64,000 nt of DNA, taken from Talpa occidentalis (taxonomy: Eukaryota; Chordata; Mammalia; Eulipotyphla; Talpidae). Positions 1-12,639 of this stretch are shown here, in pieces (position 1 is the stretch's first letter; the number at the start of each line of letters is the position of its first letter). Location of the stretch: NCBI RefSeq assembly GCF_014898055.3, contig NW_026555331.1, forward strand, positions 96,556,684 to 96,620,683. The letters run 5' to 3'. Made by a program: the position numbers and the translations under genes. The notes beneath the pieces are model-generated. The model made no database searches and was not told where the DNA came from. It worked only from the letters and a program-made list of their open reading frames with translations.

Positions 1-274
1 GCACACAAAAACAAAGCATAAAATTCTGCTTTAGTATTTTACAATGTCCACATTAAAGTTTAGATCTTTTCCATCCAACAAATGCTGTGCTTGGGCCAGG
101 AATGGAAAGATGAATTGGTCCTTTCCAAATGAGATCAAAGGGAAAAGCAGTCAAAAAGGCAACAGTGACCACATACTTTAAGTGGATTGTACATGTGTGT
201 CACCGCTTAAAATGTAGAACAGCATTGATTACATACCATGAATCTCTAACAGCTATAGAGGAACACAGGTTCTT

Positions 275-480
275 ACAATAATAGTAGCTCTACCTATCAA
301 GTTTCTACTATATGCTAGGTGCTAAGATAGACACTTTTCAAACTGTAACACCCAAGAAACTTGCATCGTTCATTTTTGCACCCGCTTTTTACATATTTGG
401 AAATTGGCTCAGGGGATTTAAATAATATTTAAGTGCAAGATCTAAAGTGAGTGGACTGTGCGTCTAGGGTCTGCCTCATA
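275..480 (+). repeat. MIR-like SINE relic
   Basis: Degenerate match to the MIR core: a segment reading like 'tactatatgctaggtgctaag' is followed by weak equivalents of the 'lower-case T-rich, gaaact' part and a 'ggctcag' stretch. It is old and very diverged. Boundaries are approximate, and alignment to a MIR consensus would be needed to fix them. Confidence 0.45.
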
Positions 481-3429
481 CTAAAACCTGTTTTCCTGCT
501 AAAACAGCTACTCCTTACATTTACAGATGTTGGGGGTTTACAATGTATTTTCAGTGTTCTAGTTGATTCTCATTACAATGGTAAAAATATATGTATATAT
601 TTTTAACTTCTGTCTTGTTGATATATATATAACATCAGCTAAGTTACACTTAGTTGAAAACCAAAAACAACCCCATGATCTTTGTGGTTTATAAGAACAA
701 AGCCTTGCTTCTTGCTCACAATAACGTCTGCCCTGATTCTGGGTGGTGCTACTCTTGTGGCAAAGGCAATAGAATTCACCTTACAGCTCTCTACTCAAAG
801 CTTGCACTTGAAAGTGACATAGGTCACTACTTCTGAAATGCACAAAACAAGTCACATGGCTAGGAGGCTGTCCAGATGCTACTAAGAAATGATACTTCTT
901 CCCAAAGTGAGTGGATTTGGCACAATGAAGTACTTCTGCAGCTAACAATCTTTTTGAACTCTGAGGTTGTGTCATTTTCTGATGGCAGCAGGCACATTGG
1001 CAATGAATGTTCATGGCATTAAGACAGGATCTAAGGATACAGGACAAGACATGTGGAGGCTTGTTTCTCTGGAGGCTCAGCAGTGTAACTTTTCTCCCAG
1101 AAATTGTTGTTTCCCAGAAACAAGAAACTATGTTGAGGTGTGCAGACTGACCTGCCTGAAACAGAGGTTCTCACAGGCAATTTGAATAATTTTATATCTG
1201 TCTTTGTATTTGTGGAGCCCAACCTAAGGGTAATATTTGAACCCCAGTAGCAATTATTGCATAAACCAGTATCTTTCCACTTGTAAACTGTGTGGGCTGG
1301 GAGTTCTAAAGAATATTATAAGTAATTCATCACTGACAACAAAAGTCTTTAAATAATTGGCATTTTTAATAGAATATATTTAAGAATATCTTTTAAATAC
1401 CAGCAAGCCTATTGTCTTGCAGTCTGATGTTTTCTTGAACAGGAGAGAAAGGGGTGGGGCTACTGCTACTTCCTGAAGAATTGTGTTTAACTATGAATAC
1501 ACCCATCGCTATGATTCACATGTATGAACTTCAGTTTACATGTGTTATGCCAGAAGAACAGGTTGAGAATCACTTATCTAAATCACGACCATATTTATCC
1601 TTCTATATCATTGCAAATAATTCCATGTGTGTTCTTTCTAGCCAGTCAGCCCCCCAAGAACAAGAACAAAGTATTTCCCCCTTTTTCTTGTATTGATCCC
1701 AGCTTTAATCTCATGCTATTAGGAGAAATCATCACGTGGCACAGCTAGGGAACTTTTTTCCCGAGTAATGGCCACTGATGCACAAAGAGAAAAAACCATC
1801 TCATGAAAGCATAAAGTAGTAATTTTACTAAGACATAAAAAAAAAGCATTTCATCTATTAATTTTTTAAGTCATAAAAAGAACTAAATGAAAGATGAAAA
1901 TTTCCCATTCATCTCATAAAGATCTGCAAACAGAAAGTATTTGGGAATAATTATAGTAAAGCTTGCAGGCTGCCAAGAATGAATTAGTTTTAGTGACTCT
2001 AGTTAGTTCAGAAGAAATAAAGTAGCAGTATCTAAGGATTAGCTTCTTCCCACCCCTTGATCTGGAGCCAGGCGCAGACAATGATCACCTCTGCAGTAAC
2101 ATTTGTGGTCAGAATTCAAGTGGTAAAAGACTCCCATCTCTCAAATAGAGGCCCAGAGCTTCAAAAACGAAAAAAAAGGAATTACTTGTTCAATGACCAA
2201 CATAAATTTTATTTCCCTAGATTTCAACTCAAGTGTTTTTGGGTTACATAGTAACAAAATGTGAATGGATACAGAAAAAGCACAAGCATATTTTAGATAT
2301 TCTGGTCCTAACTTAAAACATAAAATTCTAAGAAATCTGAGTTTACATTTATGATGGTAGTAGCTCCTAAGTGAGGAAAAGAGAAGGGTTTTTATTTTCT
2401 TTAAAAGGCAAGCAAGCCTCTGAAACCTACCTTAAAACAAAGACAATGTATATGCTCATTTTGCCCTTTGAAATAAATAGGAGTTAAATTTCACAGATAT
2501 ACCAAGGAGGAAAATACTAGTATTCCTAGTTCTTACAGAAACAACCAAGTACTAGACAACTGTGCTGGGGGGGAAGGAGGGGAGGCAGGGGAAGCAGATA
2601 AATGATTCAAATACACACTCATTTCCCCATAACAAGGGGAAATATTTTATTTTTCCATGTGATGCTAAATAGTCTTTCTATGCTAGCTGATTGCATGAAT
2701 GATCTGAGTCAGATGAGGTCCACCATTCTATATAAATGATATTTTGCATATTAAATCCTTCATAAAGGCTCTGCAATGATGGCAATGATGGCATGTCTAG
2801 GAAGTGAAAATATATGTATAATTGAAAAATAATTACAATCTCTGGGAAACAAGAGCTATTTATTTCTGTCAAGGAAATCAATTTCACACAGATCATTTCA
2901 AGAAAGATCAATGCCTGAATTTTATTAGGAAAGACAGAATGATTCATTCTCTTGGCAGTAAACTAATTCTTCACTAAAAAAGAGGACAGATTTCCATTTA
3001 AAAGAAGGAACGAGTACTTGTGCATTATTTGGGACTTACATTGGGAAAGGCTACATTATCTTATTTACTGAAGCGGATATGCTCCCTCTCTTCCCTTTAG
3101 CCTAAATCTTCCTGTCTCCTCTCTCTGGGTTTGGTTGTTACTAAAAGCTACACCCTGATTTAAATCGTCCTTAAAATATTATCTTTATGACTCTTTCCAC
3201 AAATCCCCTAAGAAGAAGCAAAGCTCTAAAATGCATGGAATGACTACAGTTAATTAACTGCTCCCTCCCGGCCTCTCACCAATTCTTTACTGTGAAATTG
3301 AACCCAAGGTTGAGAACTTGTGGGTCAGTCATAGGCAGTGAGACAGGGAATTCCAGAACCACAGCGCAGCATTAAAAGGCTTCAGGAAGCTAGTGTGCTT
3401 TGTAGGGAAGATCATGTCTGCTATCCAGG
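481..3429. other. Unique non-coding DNA, nothing recognised
   Basis: AT-rich sequence with short chance ORFs only (under 100 codons on either strand). I see no repeat family, RNA gene or exon-like signal that I can support. Short A/T runs and a G-rich patch near 2567-2600 are the only visible compositional features. Confidence 0.5.
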
Positions 3430-3620
3430 GCACTTACAATAACCAGTACTTGACATCTGTTACTCTGTAAACCTCTCAGCAGATGATCCTTTGTCCAGCA
3501 GGTAAGATTATTACTCCATTTTAGAGCTGAAGAAACTGAGGTCCAGAGACTTTAATATCCTTGTTTGCCCTGTACTTGCATTGTATTTTAAAGCTAGATC
3601 TGTTCAAATTGAAATTCCCC
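3430..3620 (+). repeat. MIR SINE relic
   Basis: Contains the hallmark MIR segment 'attactccattttagagctgaagaaactgag' at about 3509-3541 (only the family resemblance matters), flanked by diverged arms. Sense orientation. An ancient tRNA-derived SINE shared across mammals. Confidence 0.7.
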
Positions 3621-4416
3621 TTTTTTAATCACACTTTCACCTGCTGAACTTGAGTCTATCCCGGAAGCAGCAGCTCGCTGCAGGGCCCCAGAGGTGAGCA
3701 AGTGGAGAGCAGCAGAGGGGCTGCAGCGATGGTCACTGGGAAATCAGGAAAGCTGGTATTTAGAATCCTGAGATGGAGTCATGCCAGACCATATATGTCA
3801 TTTTTTTCCTCGGGATAAGGTCAATAGCTGAAATCAAATTCTGAAAGGGTCCCATGACGTCAAAAAATCTTTAAAAATTTACCTATAAGATGTGCAAGTA
3901 TTTTTCTTATATATTTAACTTCCATCACATAGTAGTTTTCTTTATAAGATTGTTTTTTAAGTAAGTGAGACCATCCTTGCCAAATCCAACTGCCGGGAAT
4001 GTAATATCGTGCAGGGCTGTGCGCTGACCTCCACTGCCAGGTGTGAGCTGAGCCTGTGCTTTCCGCTGGCTACTCCCTTTCCAGAAAAACGAGAATTCTC
4101 TGACAAAGAATGGAGCTGGAAGACTTCCCTGTGGCCTTTTGGAATCTTCTTTAAGACACTTCCTCCATCCTTCCCTCCCTCTACCTCCTTGTCCGCGTTT
4201 CCACAGCAACCCAGTGTGTTGTCCTCACCCAGCGCCCTCCCATTTCCTCTCCCAGTGTAGCTCCATTATAAAAATTCTCATATATTTAATCCCATCCTGG
4301 CATCTACTTCTCTGAAGACCAGGAGTAACAAAGGAAGCCAATTTCTAACGTTTCAGGAAGGTTACCAAGTTATAAGAGAAAAATAAAAACCTTCAAAACT
4401 CATGCCCAGGACTTGA
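3621..4416. other. Unique non-coding DNA
   Basis: No repeat family or gene recognised. Two overlapping ORFs of 83 and 94 codons lie on opposite strands at about 3925-4260. They have no recognisable domain and I treat them as chance. Confidence 0.45.
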
Positions 4417-4530
4417 GTGTTGGAGTCAGCTGAACTTGCCTCACTCTACCACCAAGGTTTACATTTAAATCTTGGACAAATTACACATAAACTTCCGATC
4501 ATGTGCTTAATTTTAAAATCTGTAAAGAGC
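4417..4530 (-). repeat. MIR-like relic, antisense
   Basis: Reads like the antisense MIR core: 'cttggacaaattac' followed by 'aaaatctgtaaa', equivalent to the usual 'ttgggcaagttac ... catctgtaaaatg'. Strongly diverged. Confidence 0.5.
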
Positions 4531-4639
4531 ACATGTAGATGAAGGCTAAATCCACAAATGGCATGAATTTACTCTGCTGAGAATTTGAAATACTCTGGAC
4601 TCCTCGAAATCAGGTATTAGTCTAAAATGCCCATGAACC

Positions 4640-4850
4640 CTCGGGTCTCTGAGTCATTCTAGGAGCCTTCTTTCTACCCAATACCTCTCCCTGATTTTCC
4701 TCCCTAGTGAATTTCCACTTGTTCTTCAAAATGCAATCCAAAGTTGACCTCCTCTCGAAACCCCTCCTTGATGTCCCTGGCTGACTTTCCTTCCTGTATA
4801 TTCTGTGTTTCTTTAAGGATTTGTACTCGACTTTCATTGAAGTACCTATC
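4640..4850 (+). repeat. L2 LINE 3'-end relic
   Basis: Resembles the sense 3' end of L2: 'cttcaaaatgcaatccaaagttgacctcctc' and 'cccctccttgatgtccctgg' correspond to the family's usual 'cttcaagacccagctcaagtgccacctcctccaggaagcctt' region. Ancient and diverged, with approximate ends. Confidence 0.5.
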
Positions 4851-6750
4851 AATTAAGATTTTTTTCTGGTGCCAGTAATTGATGGCTCACTAAAAGTGCC
4901 TGACACAACCAGATGATTATCATAATCTACTCTCAGAACAAGAATTCTGGTGAAGGTGGGGTGGCTGGTTTTGTTGTTCTAGTGTCAAGGGTGTACTCCT
5001 TTCTCTCTGTCCACCAGATCATCCCAGTCAACTGGAAATATTGCCTTTCAGCTCTAAACACTAACACCTCTAAAATCACACCCACTGGCCGCAAGAGAAA
5101 GAGTGGCATCCCACCCACTTGGGCTCTCATTTTTGATGAGGGAGGTAATCCTTCCCAGGCTTCCCCACAAGGTCTTACCTTTTGTCCCATTGGCCAGAAC
5201 AGGGTCACATGATGATTCCAACCAAGTATAGCAAAAGGGAACAGTTACGAGATTGGCTTAAAACCAACAATGATCAAACCTGTTAAGAATCCCCCTTCTT
5301 TGAACAAATTGTTGTCTTTTTCCTAATTTTCTTTAAACCAGAGCCCTGTTAGCCAGGAAGCTGGAAAAAGTGGTTGTTGAGCAGAGAACAACAGTGTCTA
5401 CTGACAACCTAGTCAGAATAGGGGCTAATTAGTCTTAATGCTGCCATATTCTGTAGCTCTTGGAGGCGCAAAGTCTGCCCTGCTCTTCTCTGAGTCATTG
5501 AAAACTAGCCATAGTAGCGTTCCATAAAAATTTGTTGAGCATTTGAAGCTCATTTGTTTGTTGAATCAATAAATGCAACACACATAAAAGACTATAGGAA
5601 TGCTAAAAATCGGGCTTAAAAAAGAAAATAGCAAGCCCTCCAACATCTGGCCTGAAAGATGGACCAGAACATTGTGGAAATGGTAGATAGTATTAGATGG
5701 AGGCTAAAGAGGATAAATAATTTGAAATGACACATGAACGTTCTGACTCCATAGTCCATTGTCAAAATTCCAGACCTCTCCGCTCTCTGACTTATACTCC
5801 AAATGATTTTGGTATTTAACTCAGAGAAACAATTATTTTAAAATGTGGTCATAGAATACGTGACACAGAGAGATGCTTGTATAGATAAAATGAACTCTAA
5901 GGCATTTTTACTGAAGGCCACAATCACAAGCAAAAAGGGGGCCTTGGCTTTTACAGAAGAGATACTACTCACCAAAAACCCCTTGCAGTTCTTCTATTTC
6001 AGAAGTTATCAGCTGGCAGCCTGACTTTCTCTACCCTTGGTTCCGGCAACAATGCTGATGACAGTAGTTTGTTTGTAGTAGTAGTTTGTTTGACATTGCA
6101 TGTTTATAATCTCCTCCCCCCTGTCATTCTAAAGCTATAATTCAGATGACAATTGCTCTTCAAAGATGACTTTGCCCAAGTTGGGAGCATGCGGGTCTTA
6201 TTAATAGTTTTCTTTAAACAACAACCATTTTGAAAAGAACAACTTATAGAAAGCAATTTTTGAATGACGTATCTAAAGAAAACTTTCTGTTGCCCTTAGG
6301 GAGAATGTACACATTATTCCGCAAATTCAACTATGTGTACAAGAACTTTAGCAACTACTTATTCACTAAAAAGTACTTGAATTTGATGACCACCCATAAG
6401 GCCATGCAGGTAGGAAATTTAATTCTGTCACTAGTGCTCCCTTTCTGGCCAAAATCAACATGAGTTCACAGCTTATTTCCAAGGACTATGTGCTTTTAGG
6501 CATAGTTTTAGGACCCGATGTGCTTCTGTGCTGGTCACTGGTCATCTATCCACAAAATTCCCCCCCCTCACCAAATTGATGTTAGGTCATTTGTCCACTA
6601 TATGGGATGCTCATAGATTTTTCACCTTTTGTCTCTTATTCCTTCCCAGCACAGAGGAATTTTTTTTCTATTCTGGGAGAGTAACTATTGTTACCTTAAG
6701 TAAATGGCATTATTTTCTGGAAGAGTCACATCTAGTTCTGTAAGTTTTTT
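4851..6750. other. Unique non-coding DNA
   Basis: No gene or clear repeat. A short stretch at about 5510-5580 ('ttgttgagcatttgaagct', 'ttgaatcaataaatgcaaca') resembles the tail of an old MIR or LINE but is too short to call. The ORFs here (up to 99 codons) are opposite-strand pairs without domain features. Confidence 0.45.
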
Positions 6751-6769
6751 TATAAAAAAATTATTTCTT

Positions 6770-7045
6770 GTGCCTCCCCGGTGCCACAGCAGGTTGAGCG
6801 CCGTGCTGTGAGGCTGCCCACAGTCTCTGTGGTGCGAGCTTGATCCCGGCCGGTGGGTGAGAATTCCACGTGGTGAAGCAGACCTCTCAAGTCACGCCCG
6901 CTGCTCCCCTCAGCAGTGTATTTCGGTCAATCTGCCTGTTCTGTTCCCCACTCTGTCTCTGGTGAATCCTCTCACCCTCCCGCACCTCTGGCCTGTACCC
7001 CAGCTCTTGTATAAAAATAATTAAATCTTAAAAAATATATATATT
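6770..7045 (+). mobile_element. tRNA-derived SINE, subfamily A, full length
   Basis: Sense copy. The head 'gtgcctccccggtgccacag' carries a box A-like segment, box B-like 'cttgatcccgg' follows, and the conserved body has 'ctcccctcagcagtgtattt'. The 3' end 'gcctgtaccccagctcttgtataaa' leads into an A-rich tail. It is half of a tail-to-tail inverted pair with the next copy. The pair as a whole is flanked by 'taaaaaattatttct'-type repeats at 6752-6768 and 7311-7325. Confidence 0.9.
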
Positions 7046-7310
7046 TTTTTTAAAGATTTATTTATTTATGCATACAAGAACAGGGTACAGGCCAGAGGTG
7101 CAGGTGGTGAGAGGATTCACCAGAGACAGAGTGGGGAACAGAACAGGCAGATTGACCGAAATACACTGCTGAGGGGAGCAGCGGGCGAGTCAGGAGAGGT
7201 CTGCTATGCCATGTGGTTTGCTCCCTAGCCGGGAATCAAACTCTTGCTGCAGTGGCTGCCATTAGCTTCATAGGTTGCATCTTAATCTCTTGTGTCACCA
7301 GGGAGGCCCC
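7046..7310 (-). mobile_element. tRNA-derived SINE, subfamily A, antisense partner
   Basis: Antisense full-length copy. It begins with the T-rich tail and 'aaagatttatttatttatgc', runs through 'gagaggattcaccagagaca', and ends at the complement of the head, 'caccagggaggcccc'. It abuts the A-tail of the sense SINE at 6770-7045. Its outer end meets the 3' copy of the flanking direct repeat, so it probably inserted into the tail of the first SINE. Confidence 0.9.
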
Positions 7311-7334
7311 TAAAAAATTATTTCTAATCTCCAA

Positions 7335-7560
7335 AAAGGCAGTAAGGCAGCAATGATTCACAGCGATAAACTCTGGAGTCATTCTGTCTGGTTTGATACA
7401 TGACCTGTAGAAATTTGCTAACCCAACTACACCTCAGTTTCTTTGAGGATAATGAAACTATTTTCAAGGAACTTGTCTGAGGCTTAAATGAATTAACATA
7501 TGTAAAGTATTCCAAAATGGTACCTCACATTTACTAAGTACTATTACTATTTTTAATTGT
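7335..7560 (-). repeat. MIR SINE relic, antisense
   Basis: Antisense MIR order is visible: 'agaaatttgctaaccca', 'cctcagtttctttgagg', 'ataatgaaac', 'gaggcttaaatgaattaacatatgtaaag', then 'acatttactaagtacta'. This follows the family's usual lay-out from 'cctcagtttcctcatctg' to 'aatgagttaatacatgtaaag'. Confidence 0.75.
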
Positions 7561-9017
7561 AAAACATAAAAAGTTAGAATATTAGAATTTATGTAACATT
7601 GGCTTTTTCCAAACATTTAGTAAAGAACCTATTGTGTCATATGCTGAAGCTTCCTTGAAAAATTCAGCTTCCTTGATAGCTGAATTAGGCTAGTCAGGAT
7701 GGGTGAGCCAGTTAAGCCCTGAAAGAAATAAACACAGATGCAAGGTAGTGTCATTTAACAATCCTAGGGGATGATGAGGCACTTCCTAGAAGAATGAAAC
7801 TGAATTTATCAAGCAAAAAGTAGAGGTTGTTCTTCCAAAAAGAGATGCATCACGTAGCCCATACAAGGCGTATGACTTACCTGGATGATCTCCAGGCAGA
7901 TAAGGTGGTCTTGCTTTTAAGAGAAATAAAGCTCAAGACAGAAGTCAGGATGGTTTCCTGGGATCTCATACATTTGAGAGAGAAGAACAGAAGTTGGAAG
8001 AGCATCTAAAGCAGTTGAACGAGAACCAGGTGGCTGTGATGCCATGAAAGCCAGAGAGGAAACAGTTTGCAGAAGATGGGATTAACAGGGCAAAAAATAC
8101 AGGCAAACTGAGAGGATAAAGATAGAAAAATGTTCTCTTTACACATATATGATACAACCTCTCTATCTTATAAATATCTAAGAAAAAAGACAAGATTGGA
8201 GAAGCAAGACATTTTTCATTCAGTCTTGACCCATAATTATAAATAAAAATAATTTCTTTTTTCCGGAAATTTGCATTAATTTCTCTCATCGAAGTTTCCA
8301 GCCTATTCATTATACATGAATTATATATATATATATATGTATAATTCATTATGTATTATGATTCATTATGTATTCATTACATGTATAAATATATCACACA
8401 TTTACATATAGTACATACTTAACACATATTAACACACCTTATCTCCATCTATATATAATACACATATATGACAAAACAGTCTAAAAAAATAGTAACACTG
8501 ATTAATTTGTTTTCAAAGTCAAAAGTCATGTTCATTTTGGATCAGAGTTCTCCAGATCCCATATGAAAACTTCTGAAGGAAAAACCTGGATAACATTTCT
8601 GACTCCACAGCCTTGCTGGGGCAGCATTCAGACCTTCTGATTCATAACTCCCAAGAGATGAGGCTGAGCCAGCATTTGTCCTTATAAAAACCAAAACTCC
8701 TTCCTGGGGATGAACAGCCTTATCACATGACGGCAACTGGCTAGAGAAGAGCAGGTGGGTGTGACTTTAAAATGTAATACAAAGTTCATCTTTGAGTCCT
8801 AAAGACACTGGGGAAGAGTAGACTTGCAGATGCAGCTGGGGGATGGTGGAGGGCAGATAGGGAAGAGGGGCCTGAGAGAATGAATAAGAGCCAGAGCTGC
8901 TGAATCTCCTCCCAGTTCCCCAAGTCTTTGTTTCAGACTGAGCTGGTGACCACAAGAAAAGAGAGGAGGGACAAGCTGGTGTCCTTTTGGCCTGCTGCAC
9001 CCCATTAGCTTCACAGT
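7561..9017. other. Unique non-coding DNA with a short (TA)n
   Basis: No gene recognised. A (TA)n microsatellite lies at about 8322-8343, followed by repeated 'attcattatgtat' variants to about 8385. The 127-codon antisense ORF at 7966-8349 runs out of the TA tract and has no domain, so I regard it as chance. Confidence 0.45.
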
Positions 9018-9165
9018 GCTTCTCAGGATCACTGCACACTAGGATGACTTGAATGTTTTTAAAACTCAGGGTCCAGTTATAGGACCCAAGCATCAGTATG
9101 TTTTTAAGCTTCCCAGGTGACTCTAATGTGTACCCAAATTTTGAACTTCAGTGCAACTGTCAGGC
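9018..9165 (+). repeat. MER5-like hAT relic (tentative)
   Basis: Contains 'cccaggtgactctaatgtg' and nearby 'ggatcactgcacactagga', resembling MER5-type non-autonomous hAT elements. Highly diverged, so the family call is tentative. Confidence 0.35.
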
Positions 9166-9494
9166 CCATGGCCTACACCACTGCTGGGAGAGCATCCCCC
9201 AGATCTGGTTAGCACACATTCCCCAGAGAGCACCCATGGTAACTGCAGAGTGCAGGAAACACTCCTGACCTTGTCTGCTATGTAGTGCAAGCAGCAGTGT
9301 TTCCCAGGGCAGGAGGATCCCACATCAGCCAAAAAGGGAATCAGCTGAGATGTTGCTTAAGGCAAGTGAACTTCCCTATGTTTTTCATTCACCCAAAAGG
9401 AACACAGTTTTCTGATTCACTCTAAAGAAAAGATTTTTGGTTCTCCAGATACTAGTCATTCTTCTAGAAAGTCTTATGATTTAGCGTGTGTTTC

Positions 9495-9595
9495 CCCAGT
9501 AGCTGTATCTGCATCTTTGAGAACCTTGGTTGGAAATTCAGAATCTTAGGTTCCACACCAGCCCCAAACCATAAATCAGATTAAATGGCACAGAA
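9495..9595 (-). repeat. MER5A-like hAT relic, antisense
   Basis: The order 'agctgtatctgcatctttga', 'ggaaattcagaatcttagg', 'ccccaaaccataaatcag' follows the antisense MER5A pattern (cagcatctgcatcacctggg, aaattctcaggccccaccc, ctgaatcag). Diverged relic. Confidence 0.5.
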
Positions 9596-10944
9596 TGAAT
9601 TAAAATATTTGGACTGTGTTGAAACATACACAAGAGAGGGAAAATACTGACAAACCATTGAGACTTGGGAGGGATGGACCAAAATAAGCATATCAAAGAG
9701 GGGAAAGTTGTAGAACCTTGGATTATTTAGAATTGGTTTTTTTTAAGTTTAGTTTCATTTTGTGATGACCACCCAAAATAGATAAAATGGAAAAGGATTT
9801 CTTAAAACTTAAGGGAGAAAACCTTAAGGAGCTACCAAAATCTAAAGAGCGAATGATTTAGAGTGTTTAGGAATCAAGAACCTTAAACTATTAGCTTGGT
9901 CATTCGTTTACTGGCTAACATATATTTTTCCTAAGTCTTCATTTTCTTACGATTAAAATGATATACACTTATACTGAATCATAATAAGTCTCCCCTTGCT
10001 CAACATTTTGCCATTTGAAGATCTTTGAAATGAAGTATCTAATCACAAGAAAAAGTTCAAGTCACAAGTTCAGGGATTAATTTGCCACTAGATGGCAATG
10101 TTGACCCAGAAATGCTAGAAAGCGATCTAATCATCCTTTCCTTACTGGGCCCTGGGTTTACTAAAGTTTGTTTTTCAAGGGTCAGGACATCCAAAAAGTG
10201 TAGAAATTGCACTGCTCTGAAGTTAAAGGTTAGGAGCTGAAAGATATGCATTGAGAAAATCATCAGTAAAGGGAAAATAGAGGAGAAAGAAAAGAAGGTG
10301 TGGAAAGTATCAGACCATCAGAAAACACAAGGCCAGGCACAGGAGTTCACGGGATGGACAGCCAAGGAGGAAATTCAGTGCATCTGGACAACCAAAGGAT
10401 TCCTGACCCCGCAGTCCTCAATGCTAATTTATCACCTCTGCTTCGTCCCTGCAGCGATCCTGAGGGAAAAACATGATTGTGAGCTCTGATTACAGACAGG
10501 CCAATCATTTATTCAAATTTTCCTGACTTGTTCTATAGCTGATTCCTAGTTTATCTGCAATTTCTCTTTTCCTATGGAAGCCTGACTGCTGCCATTTAGG
10601 ACTTAGGAGTTTGTCCCTCCCTAGGAATTCATGCTACTGACCCCACAGCCTCACTTTAATGCTATTCCCTGGAACCCAGAAAAACGTGACCCTCCTACAG
10701 AAGATACTTGCACCCTGATTCCAAACTCATTCCTGCCAAATCTAGTTTCATCTTGGAACCCCAACACAGATACTTTGAGCAAAGAATCATCCATTGTCAT
10801 CTGTTGACTCATGCATGAAATTTAGGAAACATTACCGCCCGTTCACTTAAAAATGTACACTCCATCATTCTATAATTATAAAAGCCCTGTGTTTTTTTTT
10901 TTAGCTGAACTAAGAAATGTCAAGACTGAATAAAAGCTCTCCTA
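9596..10944. other. Unique non-coding DNA
   Basis: No repeat family or gene recognised. ORFs do not exceed 68 codons and show no domain signal. Confidence 0.45.
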
Positions 10945-11140
10945 GAACTTTTTCACACTTGGGTGTACATCAGAAGCATCTGGAGAGCTGGTTGAAACAG
11001 ATTGCTGAACTCCACCCCCAGAGTGTCTGATTTAGTAGGACTGGGCTGGGTCCAAGAATGTGCATTTCTAACACATTCCAGGAGATGCTGATGCTGCTGG
11101 TCCATGGACCACACTTTGAGCACCACCGCTGAGAAATTGG
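10945..11140 (+). repeat. MER5A hAT-Charlie non-autonomous element
   Basis: Clear family features in order: 'tacatcagaagcatctggag', 'ccacccccagagtgtctgat', 'tagtaggactgggctggg', 'gcatttctaac', 'gatgctgatgctgctggtcc', then 'ccacactttgagcacca'. It is a non-autonomous DNA transposon relic shared by placental mammals and has no coding capacity. Confidence 0.85.
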
Positions 11141-11497
11141 TCAGGAAACTTAGAACTATTATAGCCTTGGCTGTCACCGCTTCTGTCTATGGTTGAAACT
11201 TTTTAAGGCCCCAAAACTACCATAAGACCTTGCTCACTCACATAAAGTTAATCTAATTTCTATGTATTTCAAAGGTATTCCATCTAAATCTGGCCGATCC
11301 TGAATCTTGGGTACTCTTTAACACACATGCAAGATGACTTTGGATGCTCAGGTATTCAGTTATTTATTAAACAAAGAAAATATTTGCCAAATCCTATAAT
11401 ATGTCAAACACTGTGGCAGGCTTTCCTAGAAGATGTGAATATTCATATAGCCTTCCCAAGAGCCTGTATATGACATCAAGAAAACTAAGCCTATTCA

Positions 11498-11764
11498 GGG
11501 CCTCCCTGGTGGCACAGAGGTTAAAGACAGCACTATCAAGCAGTTGGCAGCCACTACAGCAAAAATTTGATCCTCAGCCAGGGAGGAGATCCTCATGGCA
11601 CAGCAGACCTCCCCTGTCTCACCCACTGCTCCCCTCAGCAGTGTATTTCAGTAGATCCACCTGTTCTGCTCCCCATTCTCCCTGGTGAATCCTCTAGCCC
11701 CCCATACCTCTGGCCTGTACCCCAGTTCTTATATGTATAAATAAAATAAATCTTTAAAAAAGAA
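11498..11764 (+). mobile_element. tRNA-derived SINE, subfamily A
   Basis: Full-length sense copy from 'gggcctccctggtggcacag' to an A-rich tail with 'aataaaataaatcttt'. It has a clean target-site duplication 'aagaaaactaagcctatt' at 11478-11495 and 11765-11782, the signature of L1-type target-primed insertion. Confidence 0.95.
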
Positions 11765-11885
11765 AAGAAAACTAAGCCTATTGAGACATGCAGTTACACA
11801 TGTAATCACAATGCAAACTTAAGGTAAATGTCATAATGGATGTACAAAGTAAGATGGAATTTTGAGAGGTAAAACAATGTTTTGT

Positions 11886-12145
11886 GGGGTTTTTAAAAAG
11901 ATTTTATTTATTTATTCTTAGAAGAAATGGGATGCAGGTAGAGTTGCAGGGGGTGAGAGGATTCACCAGAGGCAGAGTGGGGAGCAGAACAAACAGATTG
12001 ACTGAAAAACACTGCTGAGGGGAGCAGCGGGCGAGTCAGAAGAGGTCTGCTGTGCCATATCTGAGTTAGCTCCTTGGCCAGGATCAAACTCAGGCCACGT
12101 GGTGATAGTGCTGAGATTTAACCCCTAGGCCACCAGGGAGGCCCC
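11886..12145 (-). mobile_element. tRNA-derived SINE, antisense, diverged
   Basis: Antisense copy with 'agattttatttatttattc' tail, 'gagaggattcaccagaggca' and a terminal 'ccaccagggaggcccc' head complement. The target duplication 'aaaacaatgtttt' lies at 11871-11883 and 12146-12158. Confidence 0.9.
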
Positions 12146-12359
12146 AAAACAATGTTTTTAACTCAGAGAAATAAGAGAAAACTTCAAGAAGATGTAATAA
12201 AGCTGGACCTTTAAGAAATGGGTAGAAATAGGACAGACAGTGGAGAAAAGGCCAAAGAACATAAGAAAAAAACATTAAATAAATAAGAAAAATTATCAGT
12301 TCAGTATAACTGGGGTGAAGATGCCTAAAGATCAACTAGACAAAGTGTTGAAAAGGATA

Positions 12360-12625
12360 TTTTTTAAAGATTTATTTATTTATGCAAGAACTGGGGTACA
12401 GGCCAGAGGCGCGGGCAGTGAGAGGATTCACCAGAGACAGAGTGGGGAACAGAACAGGCAGACTGACTGAAATACACTGCTGAGGGGAGCAGCGGGCAAG
12501 CCAGGAGAGGTCTGCTGCGCCAAGTGTGTATCTCCCTGGCCGGCCGGGGATCAAACTCATGCTACAGAGGCTGCGGATTGCTTCATAGTGTGGTGCTTAA
12601 CCCCTTGCACCACCAAGGGAGACCC
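12360..12625 (-). mobile_element. tRNA-derived SINE, subfamily A, antisense
   Basis: Antisense copy with the subfamily A marker 'gtacaggccagaggcgcgg'. Its head-side flank 'tgaaaagtttttta' became the target of the next SINE, so the two abut. Its own duplication is weak ('tgaaaagga' against 'tgaaaagtt'). Confidence 0.9.
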
Positions 12626-12639
12626 TGAAAAGTTTTTTA

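Noticed and set aside
7868..7895. U1 snRNA-like 'acttacctgg'
   Set aside because: Short splice-site-like match with no further U1 similarity.
7966..8349. 127-codon antisense ORF near the TA repeat
   Set aside because: Low-complexity start in the (TA)n tract, no domain, no conservation evidence.
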